From positions 62,001 through 126,000 of the forward strand of contig CAWEBN010000011.1 of NCBI GenBank assembly GCA_963807305.1: a stretch of DNA of 64,000 nt, given 5' to 3'. Below are positions 26,487-34,597 of this stretch, one piece after another. The notes beneath the pieces are model-generated. The model saw nothing but the letters and a program-made list of their open reading frames with translations. It made no database searches and was not told the DNA's origin. Each line of letters opens with the position of its first letter. Position 1 is the stretch's first letter. The DNA comes from JAOPZW01 sp963807305 (GTDB taxonomy: Bacteria; Actinomycetota; Thermoleophilia; Solirubrobacterales; Solirubrobacteraceae). Made by a program: the position numbers and the translations under genes.

Positions 26487-26801
26487 ATGCGAACCGACCT
26501 GCTCCGAGGCCACCTGGACGGGCTGCTGCTGGCCGTGCTGGCCGACGCGCCCGGGCACGGCTACGAGCTCAGCCAGCGGTTGACGCAGCGCAGCGGCGGA
26601 GAGCTCGGCGTGCACGAGGGCTCGCTGTACCCCGCGCTGCACCGGCTGGAGCGAGGAGGACTCGTCGAGAGCGCGTGGAGCACCGGGGCGGGACGGCGAC
26701 GGCGGATCTACCGCTTGACGCCGGGCGGTCGCCGCGCGGTGAAGCAGTCGCGCCAGGAATGGCGGGCCTTCTCGACCGCGGTCGACCGGGTGCTTGGATG
26801 A
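26487..26801 (+). CDS. PadR-family transcriptional regulator
   Basis: 104 residues from ATG 26487. The winged helix shows GHLDGLLLAVLADAPGHGYEL, the Tyr-rich start of PadR proteins, then EGSLYPALHRLERGGLVES and RRIYRLTPGGRRAV. It overlaps the next gene by ATGA, so the two are translated together. PadR partners with a HAAS-domain membrane protein are a common pair in actinomycetes and Firmicutes, where the regulator represses its own operon. I chose ATG 26487 because an upstream in-frame ATG lies inside the promoter. Confidence 0.87.
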   Translation: MRTDLLRGHLDGLLLAVLADAPGHGYELSQRLTQRSGGELGVHEGSLYPALHRLERGGLVESAWSTGAGRRRRIYRLTPGGRRAVKQSRQEWRAFSTAVDRVLG

Positions 26802-27652
26802 GCACCGTGACGACGGTCGACCGGTACGTCACCGAGCTGGGCGCCGCGCTGCACGTCCGCGGGGCCGCGCGCCGGCGTCTCCTGCGGGAGTGCCGCGACC
26901 ACCTCGCCGACGCCGCGGCCGAGCGCGGAGAGCAGGAGGCCGTGCGCGCCTTCGGGCCGCCGGCGGAGATCGCGGCGGCGTTCGATGCCGAGATCGCCGC
27001 CCGGCGCGGCGTGCGCTCGACGTTCGCCACCGCGGCCGGCGTGCTCGCGACGGGCGGCTCGACGCTCGCGTTGATCCACGCCGCCTCGGCGAACGCCACC
27101 GCGCCCGTGTGGTGGGCGATCGCCTTCTTCGTCGGTGCGCAGGTTGCCGGCGTGGCGCTCGGACTGGCGCTGGTGCAGGCGCTCGTGCTGCGACGTTCCA
27201 CGATGGCCGCCGCCGACGTGGCGCTGCTCGCCCGCCGCAACGGCTGCGCGCTCGTGGCGGCCGGGGTGACGATCCTCTCGGCGGGGGCGGCGGTGCCGGG
27301 CCGCGGGTCCGCCGTCCTGATCCTCGCCGGCCCGCTGCTCGTCTGCGCCGCGATGGTCGCCGTGCTCCGCGCCCGGGCGCTCGCGCGGGGGCTCGACGGC
27401 GCGGGTGCGCTCGCCGTCCGCCCGCCACTCGAAGACCTCGGGCGGCTCGCCGGGCTCCCGTTCGCGTCCCTCGACGCCCGCCGCCTGCTCCTGATCACGA
27501 CGTGCATCGCCGCCGCCGCGGCGTTCGTGCGCGATCGCGTCGAGCAGGGCCACGTCGGCGAGGCGCTCGTCGCAGCGGGGATCGAGGGAACGGCGGTCGT
27601 CGCGTGCTTCCTCGTGCTCGGGCCGGCCCTCGGCCTGTGGCACCGCTCCTGA
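26798..27652 (+). CDS. HAAS-domain membrane protein, PadR partner
   Basis: 284 residues, ATG 26798 overlapping the PadR stop. The first ~70 residues are a helical HAAS-type domain (VDRYVTELGAALH, RLLRECRDHLADAA, AVRAFGPPAEIAAAF), as found next to PadR regulators. Seven or so hydrophobic helices follow (about 80-280) with no catalytic motif. Located in the cytoplasmic membrane. It may sense or relay envelope state to PadR, which is inference from the pairing. Confidence 0.78.
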   Translation: MSTVTTVDRYVTELGAALHVRGAARRRLLRECRDHLADAAAERGEQEAVRAFGPPAEIAAAFDAEIAARRGVRSTFATAAGVLATGGSTLALIHAASANATAPVWWAIAFFVGAQVAGVALGLALVQALVLRRSTMAAADVALLARRNGCALVAAGVTILSAGAAVPGRGSAVLILAGPLLVCAAMVAVLRARALARGLDGAGALAVRPPLEDLGRLAGLPFASLDARRLLLITTCIAAAAAFVRDRVEQGHVGEALVAAGIEGTAVVACFLVLGPALGLWHRS

Positions 27653-27692
27653 AAGCCGGGGAGAGGTTGGCGGCCCGGGGGCTAGAGGTGGT

Positions 27693-28868
27693 GTGGAGCC
27701 TGTCGCCGACCTCGACGCGCTCGCCGCCGCCCTGCGCGAGCGGCTGCTGATCGAGTCGGCGGCCGACGGCGCCGGTGACGTCGAGGGGCGGATCCGGGCG
27801 CTGGTGGAGCGCGAGGCGGCGCTGCTCGACGTAGGGGCCCGCGAGGCGCTCGTGGCGCGGGTGGCGGAGCGGTCGTTCGGGCTGGGCCCGCTCGAGCCGC
27901 TGCTGCGCGACGCCGCGGTCGACGAGGTGATGGTCAACGGGACGGGGCCGGTGTGGATCGAGCGCGCCGGGCGGTTGGAGCGCACCGACGTGCGCTTCGC
28001 CTCGGCCGCCGACCTGCGCGACGCGATCGAGCGCATCCTGGCGCCGCTCGGGCGTCGCGTCGACGAGGCCGAGCCGCTCTGTGATGCAAGGCTGCCCGAC
28101 GGCTCGCGGGTGAACGTCGTCATCGCGCCGCTGGCGCCCGACGGGCCGATCCTCACTGTGCGGCGCTTTCGCGCGCGCGGGATGAGTGCCGACGACCTCG
28201 TCGCGGCGGGAACGTGGGAGCCGCCGCTGCGCGACCTGCTGGCGCGGGCGGTCCGCGCGCGCCTGAGCATCCTCGTGACCGGCGGGACGGGCTCGGGCAA
28301 GACGACGACGCTCAACGCACTCTCGTCGTTCGTGCCGCCCGACGAGCGGATCGTGACCATCGAGGACGTCCTCGAGCTGCGCCTGCGCCAGCCTCATGTC
28401 GTGCGCCTCGAGGCGCGACCGGCGAGCGTCGAGGGCCGGGGCGAGGTGACGATCCGCCACCTGGTGCGCAACGCGCTGCGCATGCGCCCGGACCGCATCG
28501 TGGTGGGCGAGGTGCGCGGCGGGGAGGCGCTCGACATGCTCGCGGCCATGACGACCGGCCACGACGGCTCGCTGTCGACGGTCCACGCCGGGTCGCCCGA
28601 GGAGGCCCTGCGGCGCCTGGAGACGCTCGCGCTCATGGCCGGGGTCGGGCTCCCGCACGCCGCGATCCGCGAGCAGGTCGCCGATGCGCTCGACCTCGTC
28701 GTCCACCAGGCGCGCCTGCCCGACGGCACGCGCCGCGTGGTCGCAGTCGCCGAGGTGGTGCGGGTCGCGGGCGGTCCCGCCACGCGCGAGCTGTTCGGCC
28801 GGCATGCCGGCCGCCCGCGCTGGCGCGCGGCGCTGAGCGACGAGCTGGCCGAGCGCCTGGCCGCATGA
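27693..28868 (+). CDS. cpaF: Tad/Flp pilus secretion ATPase CpaF (TadA)
   Basis: 391 residues from GTG 27693, somewhat shorter than most CpaF. The N-terminal domain has FGLGPLEPLLRDAAVDEVMVNG, diagnostic of CpaF. Walker A is LVTGGTGSGKTTTLNAL (about 191-207), the Asp box VTIEDVLELRL follows, Walker B is RIVVGEVRGGEALDML, and the His box is TGHDGSLSTVHAGS. The hexameric ATPase powers pilus polymerisation at the inner membrane. tadB and tadC follow on the same strand. Confidence 0.93.
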   Translation: MEPVADLDALAAALRERLLIESAADGAGDVEGRIRALVEREAALLDVGAREALVARVAERSFGLGPLEPLLRDAAVDEVMVNGTGPVWIERAGRLERTDVRFASAADLRDAIERILAPLGRRVDEAEPLCDARLPDGSRVNVVIAPLAPDGPILTVRRFRARGMSADDLVAAGTWEPPLRDLLARAVRARLSILVTGGTGSGKTTTLNALSSFVPPDERIVTIEDVLELRLRQPHVVRLEARPASVEGRGEVTIRHLVRNALRMRPDRIVVGEVRGGEALDMLAAMTTGHDGSLSTVHAGSPEEALRRLETLALMAGVGLPHAAIREQVADALDLVVHQARLPDGTRRVVAVAEVVRVAGGPATRELFGRHAGRPRWRAALSDELAERLAA

Positions 28869-28901
28869 GCGCTCCGCACGCCGGGCGTTCCAGTGCCACG
28901 T

Positions 28902-29041
28902 GCGAGCGGGTGGCGTGATGGTCGCCGTCGCGCGGCGGGGCTGGCCGGCGAGCGGGTGGCGTGATGCTCGCCGTCGCGCTCGCGGGGCTGGCCGGCGAGC
29001 GGGTGGCGTGATGCTCGCCGTCGCGCTCGCGGGGCTGGCGG
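28902..29041 (+). repeat. Three tandem 46-47 bp repeats carrying the tadB start signals
   Basis: Units start at 28902 (46 bp), 28948 (47 bp) and 28995 (about 47 bp). Units 2 and 3 are almost identical; unit 1 has one base less and a few changes. Each holds GAGCGGGTGGCGTGATG, that is a stop TGA fused to an ATG. They open a chain of short frames: 28865-28918 (17 residues, overlapping the cpaF stop), unit 1 ATG 28918 (in frame with tadB), unit 2 ATG 28964 (15 residues, stopping at 29011) and unit 3 ATG 29011, the likely tadB start. Confidence 0.85.
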
Positions 29042-29856
29042 GCGCCCTGGCGGTGGCCGGGGCGTGGGAGGCGCTGGCGGCGATCGAGCAGGCTGCGCCC
29101 GTGCGCGTCATCGGGCGCTGGCTCGAGCCGCTCGGCGCCGTGCGCCGCGAGGGCCGCGCGCCGACACCGCCCGAGCGCCGGCGGCTGGCGCTCGTCGGCG
29201 CCGGTGCGCTGCTGGCGGGCGGCTGGCTGGTGGCCGGTCCCGTCGCGGGGGCGGCCTGCGCCGCGGGCGGGCCGCTCGGGGTCGGGCGGCTCGTCCGCGC
29301 TCGGCGCGAGCGCTGGCGGGCCGAGCTCGCGCGCGCCGCGCCCGCCGTGGCGCGGGCACTGGCCGACGCGCTCGCCGGCGGCCACGCGGTCCGCGGCGCG
29401 CTCGGGGTGACGGCCGAGGGCGGCGTGCCGGGCGCCGCGGGCGCCGAGCTGCGCGCGGCGGCCCGCGCCCTCGCGCTCGGCGCGCGCACCGAGGACGTGC
29501 TCGAGCGCATGCGCGCCCGCGCGGGGGCGCCCGCGTGGGACACGATCGTCGCCGCGATCCTGCTCCAGCGCGACGCCGGTGGCGACCTCGCCGGCCTGCT
29601 GCGCTCGATCGCCGGCGGCCTCGAGGATGCCGCGCGCGTGGAGGCCGATGCGCGCAGCGCCACCGCACAGGCGCGCTTCACCGCGTGGCTCGTCGCGCTG
29701 CTGCCCGTGGGCGCGGCGGTGCTGGCCGAGTTGGCCGACCCCGGCTACGTCGTGACGCTGCTGCGCGCGCCGATGGCGCCGTGGCTGCTCGGTGCCGCGG
29801 GCGTCTGCCAGCTGATCGCATGCGTGCTCATCAACCGCATCGCGCGCGTGCGGTAG
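29011..29856 (+). CDS. tadB: TadB-like pilus platform protein
   Basis: 281 residues from ATG 29011; an in-frame ATG at 28918 would add 31 residues of low-complexity basic sequence. It has N-terminal hydrophobic helices (AVALAGLAGALAVAGAW, LLAGGWLVAGPVAGAACAAG), a cytoplasmic GspF/T2SSF-type domain (ARAAPAVARALADALAGGH, ILLQRDAGGDLAGLLRSIA) and two C-terminal helices. TadB and TadC form the inner-membrane platform on which CpaF acts. The start region lies in a three-fold repeat, so the true start is uncertain. Confidence 0.87.
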   Translation: MLAVALAGLAGALAVAGAWEALAAIEQAAPVRVIGRWLEPLGAVRREGRAPTPPERRRLALVGAGALLAGGWLVAGPVAGAACAAGGPLGVGRLVRARRERWRAELARAAPAVARALADALAGGHAVRGALGVTAEGGVPGAAGAELRAAARALALGARTEDVLERMRARAGAPAWDTIVAAILLQRDAGGDLAGLLRSIAGGLEDAARVEADARSATAQARFTAWLVALLPVGAAVLAELADPGYVVTLLRAPMAPWLLGAAGVCQLIACVLINRIARVR

Positions 29857-29861
29857 GGGTG

Positions 29862-30707
29862 ATGACGCGAGGGCTGCTCCTCGCCGTCCTCGCCGCCGGC
29901 TGTGCGGCGGCTGGGATCGTCGAGCTCGCGGCGGCGGGCGTCGGGGGCCCGGGCGGCCGAGCGCGTCGCGGCGGCGGCGGTGCCCGGGTACCCGCGGCGC
30001 TGGCCCGCCTGGGCCGGCGCATCGGTGCGCCGGCGGCGCCGCGCGACCTCGCGGGCCGGCTCGAGGCGGCCGGCGCGCCGTCGACGGTCACGGTCGCCGA
30101 GGTGATGGCGCTCAAGTGCGGGGCCGCGGTGGCCGCGTTCGCCGCTGCGCTGCCGGCCGCCGCCCTGCTCCCCGGGCGCCTGGGACCGGCGGCGATCGCC
30201 GCCGCGCCGGCCGGCGCCTTCGTCGCGCCCGACGCATGGCTGGCGCGCGCGACGCGGCGCCGGCGCGCCGCCATGGCCGCCGAGCTGCCCGACGTCCTCG
30301 ACCTGCTCAACGTCGCGGTCCGTGCCGGCCTGCCCGCGCTCCGGGCCCTGGGCGAGGTCGGCCGCCGGCGCGCCGGGTCGCTGGCCGCCGAGCTGCGCGC
30401 CACTGCCGCGAGCGCGGCTCTCGGGGTCCCGCACGCGCAGGCGCTCGATCGGCTCGCGCGCCGCTGCCCGCTGGAGGGCGTCGCCGCGCTGGTGGCCGCC
30501 ATCGGGCGCTGCGAGCGCCACGGGGCGCCGCTGGCGCCGGCGCTGCACGCGCTCGCCGCCGACGCCCGCGCCCAGCGCGCGCAGCGCGTGCGCGAAGGCG
30601 CCGCACGCGCGGCGCCCAAGATCCAGCTCGTCGTCGCCCTGCTGCTCGTGCCGGCCGTGATGCTCCTGGTGGGCGCGTGCCTGTCGGCCGCGGTGCTGGC
30701 CGGATGA
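29862..30707 (+). CDS. tadC: TadC-like pilus platform protein
   Basis: 281 residues, ATG 29862, 5 bases after tadB. An N-terminal helix, two central helices (AAFAAALPAAALLPG, AAIAAAPAGAFVAP), then the T2SSF domain with ELPDVLDLLNVAVRAGLPALRAL and CERHGAPLAPALHALAADAR, and a C-terminal helix (LVVALLLVPAVMLLVGACL). It pairs with TadB as the platform of the Tad pilus. No pilin, prepilin peptidase, secretin or TadZ gene follows, so the locus is partial in this window. Confidence 0.88.
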   Translation: MTRGLLLAVLAAGCAAAGIVELAAAGVGGPGGRARRGGGGARVPAALARLGRRIGAPAAPRDLAGRLEAAGAPSTVTVAEVMALKCGAAVAAFAAALPAAALLPGRLGPAAIAAAPAGAFVAPDAWLARATRRRRAAMAAELPDVLDLLNVAVRAGLPALRALGEVGRRRAGSLAAELRATAASAALGVPHAQALDRLARRCPLEGVAALVAAIGRCERHGAPLAPALHALAADARAQRAQRVREGAARAAPKIQLVVALLLVPAVMLLVGACLSAAVLAG

Positions 30708-30720
30708 CCCGGGAGCCGAC

Positions 30721-30736
30721 GAGACAGGTCTGTACC
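30721..30736. promoter_or_regulatory. TetR operator copy 1 (before the TetR gene)
   Basis: GAGACAGGTCTGTACC, 12 bases before the TetR start. It shares its first 13 bases with the perfect palindrome at 31403-31418; the right arm is imperfect here. Probable autoregulation site. Confidence 0.65.
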
Positions 30737-30747
30737 ATCGCGGCACC

Positions 30748-31344
30748 ATGACCGCGGGAGAACGGTCCGGAGCAGGACGCAGCGGCGGCCGCGAGCGCGT
30801 GCTCGAGACCGCGTACAGGCTCTTCAGCCGGCACGGCACGCGAGCGGTCGGGGTCGACCGGATCATCGCCGAGTCGGGCGTGGCGAAGATGACGCTCTAC
30901 CGCAACTTCGCGTCCAAGGACGACCTCATCCTCGCCTTCCTCGAGCTGCGCGAGGAACGATGGACGCGGGCGTGGCTGCAGGAGACGGTGGCGAGCCGCG
31001 CCGGCACGCCGGCGCAGCGCCTGCTGGCCATCTTCGACGTCTTCGGCGAATGGTTCGCGCGCGACGACTTCGAGGGCTGCTCGTTCATCAACGTGATGCT
31101 CGAGCTCGACGACCCCGGCAGCCCCGTGCGGCGCGAGAGCGTGCGCCAGCTCTCGGAGATCCGCGGCTTCATCGCCGCCCTGGCCGAGGAGGCCGGCGTG
31201 GACGACGCCGACGGCTTCGCGCGCCAGTGGCACATCCTCATGAAGGGTTGCATCGTGGCTGCCGCCGAGGGCGATCGGCAGGCCGGGGCCCGGGCGCGCG
31301 AGCTCGGCACGCTCCTGCTCTCGCACCACGCGATCGCCCCCTAG
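30748..31344 (+). CDS. TetR-family regulator of the MetE-like gene
   Basis: 198 residues, ATG 30748. The helix-turn-helix is ERVLETAYRLFSRHGTRAVG and IIAESGVAKMTLYRNFASKDDL (about 16-60). The ligand domain includes Cys and Trp residues (EGCSFINVMLELDDPG, QWHILMKGCIVAAAEG). Copies of one palindrome lie upstream of this gene and upstream of the MetE-like gene at 31495, which makes that gene the likely target. The ligand may be a methylated or sulfur-containing compound, by association only. Confidence 0.88.
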   Translation: MTAGERSGAGRSGGRERVLETAYRLFSRHGTRAVGVDRIIAESGVAKMTLYRNFASKDDLILAFLELREERWTRAWLQETVASRAGTPAQRLLAIFDVFGEWFARDDFEGCSFINVMLELDDPGSPVRRESVRQLSEIRGFIAALAEEAGVDDADGFARQWHILMKGCIVAAAEGDRQAGARARELGTLLLSHHAIAP

Positions 31345-31402
31345 ACCCGCCGCTCCCGACGACCCTCCCCAGGAGTTGACGCGTCGGTTACGGTAGGCGA
31401 TT

Positions 31403-31418
31403 GAGACAGGTCTGTCTC
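31403..31418. promoter_or_regulatory. TetR operator copy 2 (before the MetE-like gene)
   Basis: GAGACA-GGTC-TGTCTC is a perfect inverted repeat with a 4-base centre. It overlaps or follows a weak promoter, TTGACG (31376-31381) and GATTGA (31399-31404) 17 bases apart, so a bound repressor would block transcription. Confidence 0.7.
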
Positions 31419-31494
31419 TTGTTATCAGGGCCGCGCTGAGGCCCGGAGGCTCGGCCGCGGCATTCACTGCAGTGGGTCAGTAGAGGAGAGAAGC

Positions 31495-32637
31495 ATGCCG
31501 ATCCCGACCGAGCTCGTCGGTTCCCTGCCGAGGCCGATGAAGCTCCAGGAGGCCTACGCCGACTACGACGAGGGCGCGATCACCTGGGACGAGCTGAAGG
31601 CCGAGCAGGACGCGGCCGCCGCGGACTCCATCAAGCGCCTCGAGGAGACCGGCGAGCCGGTGGTCACCGACGGCGAGCAGCGCGAGTCGAGCTTCGCGAC
31701 CTACCCGATCACCGACACGCTGGCCGGCACCGGCCTGGCCGACAACCTGGCCGGCGACGGACAGTTCTTCGCCATCTTCGACGACGGCCATCACCGCCAG
31801 CTGCCGCGGCTGACCGGCGGCCCGTTCCGCTACAAGACGTTCGCCTCGGAGTTCGTCGAGAAGAACAGGGCGATCGCCGGCAAGCCGGTCAAGCAGGCGG
31901 TCATCGCGCCCTCGATGCTGATGCTCCTCTATCCACTCGAGGGCGAGATCGAGGGCTACTCGCGCGACCAGTTCCTCGACGACCTGTGCGACGAGGTCGA
32001 GAAGGACATCCGCCAGTGCTTCGCCGCCGGCGCCGTCCGCGTCTCGATCGACTTCACCGAAGGCCGGCTGGCCAACAAGAACGACTCGCGCAATCCGTGG
32101 ACCAACAAGGACATGCTCGACGAGTTCATCGCGCTCAACAACCGCGTCATCGACCGGTTCTCGCCCGAGGAGCGCCGGAACATCGGCATCCACACCTGCC
32201 CCGGCGGCGACTGCGACTCCGTGCACAGCAAGGAGGTGCCCTACGAGAAGCTGCTGAGCAAGATGTTCGATCTCAACGCGGGCTACTTCCTCATCCAGTG
32301 CGCGAGCGAGGAGGACAAGGAGGCTGTCTACCGCCTCTGCGGCCAGTACCGGCGCAACGACGCCAACGGCGTCTCGCAGGTCTGCTTCATGGGCGTCATC
32401 AATCCGCTCGACCCGGACGTGGAGACGGCCGAGCAGGTCAAGAACGACCTCGTGACCGCGGCCAAGTACATCCCCAAGGAGGCGCTGGGAGCCACCGATG
32501 ACTGCGGCTTCTCGCCGTTCAGCCGCGACATCAAGCCCAAGCACGGCTCGCCGGACTTCGCGCGCGACGTCGCCATGCAGAAGATCCAGGCGCGCCTCGA
32601 GGGCGCGCGGCTCGCGTCCGAGGAGCTCGGGATCTAG
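31495..32637 (+). CDS. MetE-like zinc methyltransferase family protein
   Basis: 380 residues, ATG 31495 with GAGGAGAG upstream. It corresponds to the C-terminal catalytic barrel of cobalamin-independent methionine synthase without the N-terminal half. It starts PTELVGSLPRP, has TDGEQRE, IDFTEGRLA, the zinc ligands IGIHTCPGGDC, and a later Cys in GATDDCGFSPF. Members transfer methyl groups to thiols, but epoxyalkane:coenzyme M transferase is the same size and carries the same His-Cys-Cys zinc site, so thiol chemistry is safer than methionine synthesis. Controlled by the TetR protein upstream. Confidence 0.83.
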   Translation: MPIPTELVGSLPRPMKLQEAYADYDEGAITWDELKAEQDAAAADSIKRLEETGEPVVTDGEQRESSFATYPITDTLAGTGLADNLAGDGQFFAIFDDGHHRQLPRLTGGPFRYKTFASEFVEKNRAIAGKPVKQAVIAPSMLMLLYPLEGEIEGYSRDQFLDDLCDEVEKDIRQCFAAGAVRVSIDFTEGRLANKNDSRNPWTNKDMLDEFIALNNRVIDRFSPEERRNIGIHTCPGGDCDSVHSKEVPYEKLLSKMFDLNAGYFLIQCASEEDKEAVYRLCGQYRRNDANGVSQVCFMGVINPLDPDVETAEQVKNDLVTAAKYIPKEALGATDDCGFSPFSRDIKPKHGSPDFARDVAMQKIQARLEGARLASEELGI

Positions 32638-32647
32638 CGGTCGGCGA

Positions 32648-34201
32648 TCAGCGCAGCGTCACGGCGAAGCGCGAACGCGTCACGCCGGAGCCTTCGCTCT
32701 TGGCTCCGGCGACGACCGCGCCGAACGTGTCGAGGTAGGGCTTGGCCTTCTGGAAGCCGGCGTTGGTGCCGGCGAAGGTCTCGATGAGCTTCGTCACCTG
32801 GGTGAAGTCGAGGTAGAACGAGGGCCGCAGGCCGTTGCCGAGCTTGGCCGCCGCGGCGGTGAAGCCCGGCGACGAGCCGAGCTGCCGGCCGGGTGAGATC
32901 GCCCGGGCCAGGGCGTCCTTGCCGCCGACCGCGACCACGAAGCGGTCGCCGGCGAGGGCGACCTGGACCGTCGTCCCGGTCGGGTCGTGGATCGTGAAGC
33001 CGTCGTCGATGCCCGTGCCGTGCAGCGCGGTGATCTTCGCCTTCCCGCGCTGCGTGCGCGCCAGGCGCTCGAGGACGGTCATCGTGCGCTTGGTCTTCGC
33101 CGGGTCGGTCGTCTTGATGACGAGCGCCCCGCCGAGGTCGGCGCTCGTGGTCCCACCGACGAAGACGCCGGCGTCGCCCATCCAGCCGAGCACGTCCTGG
33201 CGCAGGTCCAGCGACGTCTGCTGCTTGAACTGGCCCAGGAGCGCGTTGACGCCGACGCCGGTGAGGCCGCCGCCGCCGGCCACGGTCTGGACCACGCGGT
33301 CGAGCGTCTGACCGAGGTTGGCGACGCCCAGCCCCAGCCACGAGTCGCCGGGGAGCGTCGCGAGGATGTCCGCGCCGCTGCCGCCGGTGGTCGAGGACGG
33401 CGGGGTCCCGATGCTGACGGCGTCGACGCGCAGGGCGTCGGGCTGGGCCTGCAGGGCCGCGCCCAGCGTCTTGGGCGCCGCGCTCGCGAACGACTGCACC
33501 AACGCGCCGACCTGCGGGTCGCTGCTCGCCTGCTGGGCGACGGTGCGGACGAGGCCCTGGACGTCGAGGTAGAAGAGGCCGATGCGGTCCTGGGCCACCT
33601 TGGAGCGCACCGCGGTCAAGCCGTTGGCCTGGTCGAGGTGGTCCTTGCCGATGGCGTCGACGATCGCCTTCAGGCCGCCCTCGGTGGCGACCACGACGCG
33701 GTGGTCGATGAGCGCGGTCGCCGTCTTCTCCTTGGCGTCGAAGCGGTAGTCGGTGCCCTTGTAGGAGCGCTTGACCGTGCCCTTCTGCTTGGCCAGCAGT
33801 TGCTCGGCCTTGCCGTCGTCCTTGGAGTCGATGACCGCCGCGTAGTCGGCGTTCCGGCCGTTGTGCACCGCCGTGACGGCGAGGCCGACGCGGTTGCCGA
33901 CCCACGGCTCGACGTCGTCCTTGAAGGTGATGGCGTCGCTCTTGCCGCTCTCGTCGATCAGCTGCTGGATCTTCGCGCCCGGATCGTCCGTGCGCAGGAT
34001 CTTCTTCAGCGCGCCCTCGAGGTCGCTGCGGACCTGGCCGTCGGGGCGGACGACGCCTTCGACGTAGAGGGGCGCGCTCGCCGGGATCAGCGCGGCGGGA
34101 TCGTCGTCGCCTCCGCTCCCGCTCGACGACGCGCAACCCGAGGCGATCGCGGCGCTCAGGGTGAGCACCAGGGTCAGGACGAGCAGGCGCGTGGTCTTCA
34201 T
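32648..34201 (-). CDS. DUF3352-type membrane-anchored lipoprotein
   Basis: 517 residues, ATG 34201. The signal peptide ends in the lipobox AIASGC (Cys about 23), followed by a Ser/Gly/Asp spacer. The body has the pattern of DUF3352 proteins: ALIPASAPLYVEGVVRP, DDVEPWVGNRVGLAV, ILATLPGDSWLGLGVANLG and the late GNGLRPSFYLDF. Function unknown; actinobacterial examples lie in the cell envelope. Convergent with the MetE-like gene, 10 bases apart, and divergent from mraZ. Confidence 0.82.
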   Translation of the reverse strand: MKTTRLLVLTLVLTLSAAIASGCASSSGSGGDDDPAALIPASAPLYVEGVVRPDGQVRSDLEGALKKILRTDDPGAKIQQLIDESGKSDAITFKDDVEPWVGNRVGLAVTAVHNGRNADYAAVIDSKDDGKAEQLLAKQKGTVKRSYKGTDYRFDAKEKTATALIDHRVVVATEGGLKAIVDAIGKDHLDQANGLTAVRSKVAQDRIGLFYLDVQGLVRTVAQQASSDPQVGALVQSFASAAPKTLGAALQAQPDALRVDAVSIGTPPSSTTGGSGADILATLPGDSWLGLGVANLGQTLDRVVQTVAGGGGLTGVGVNALLGQFKQQTSLDLRQDVLGWMGDAGVFVGGTTSADLGGALVIKTTDPAKTKRTMTVLERLARTQRGKAKITALHGTGIDDGFTIHDPTGTTVQVALAGDRFVVAVGGKDALARAISPGRQLGSSPGFTAAAAKLGNGLRPSFYLDFTQVTKLIETFAGTNAGFQKAKPYLDTFGAVVAGAKSEGSGVTRSRFAVTLR

Positions 34202-34597
34202 TGCCACGCATCGTAGGAGACGGGCCCATCCCCAGCGCAGGTCGATGGACGGGTATCCCACCGCGCCCCACGGAGTGCACATGCGCCGGACGGAAGGGCC
34301 TCCAAGCGGCAAGGACGCGTGCAGAACGGCTATCGGCACGTGGTCTTGCACAGGTTCGCCGCGGATCGCCTCACGATCCCCCACGACCCGAAATCCCTGC
34401 TTTTCGGCCTTTTCCGGTGGCGCCGGGTGGTCGTCGGTGGACATCCGTGGGAGGAAATGTGCAAGTTGGGTTGCGTTGTGGGGGAAAGTGGGGTAGAACG
34501 CCGATACCGGACCGGGGTGGAGGGGCTCCTCCCACTCCTCCACCTCGGCCCGAACCCTTCTTCTCGCGACACGGCACCCACCGACCGCGCGACGCAC
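34202..34597. promoter_or_regulatory. Long spacer before the dcw cluster: MraZ boxes and leader hairpin
   Basis: No gene is supported in these 396 bases. The right part has four TGGG elements on the plus strand at 34448, 34467, 34479 and 34489; the last two are 10 bases apart (GTGGGGGAAAGTGGGG), the spacing of known MraZ binding repeats. TAGAAC follows at 34494 and could be a -10 element. A hairpin GGTGGAGG/CCTCCACC (34516-34523, 34537-34544) lies in the mraZ leader. The left part holds an A/T-richer patch with CTTTTCGGCCTTTTCC near 34402. Confidence 0.6.

Noticed and set aside
27660..27692. Riboswitch or small RNA before cpaF
   Set aside because: The space is only about 40 bases and has no stable fold beyond G-rich runs.
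31465..31474. CACTGCAGTG palindrome before the MetE-like gene
   Set aside because: Only 10 bases, near the ribosome site and without a matching copy; the 16-bp palindrome at 31403 is the better operator.
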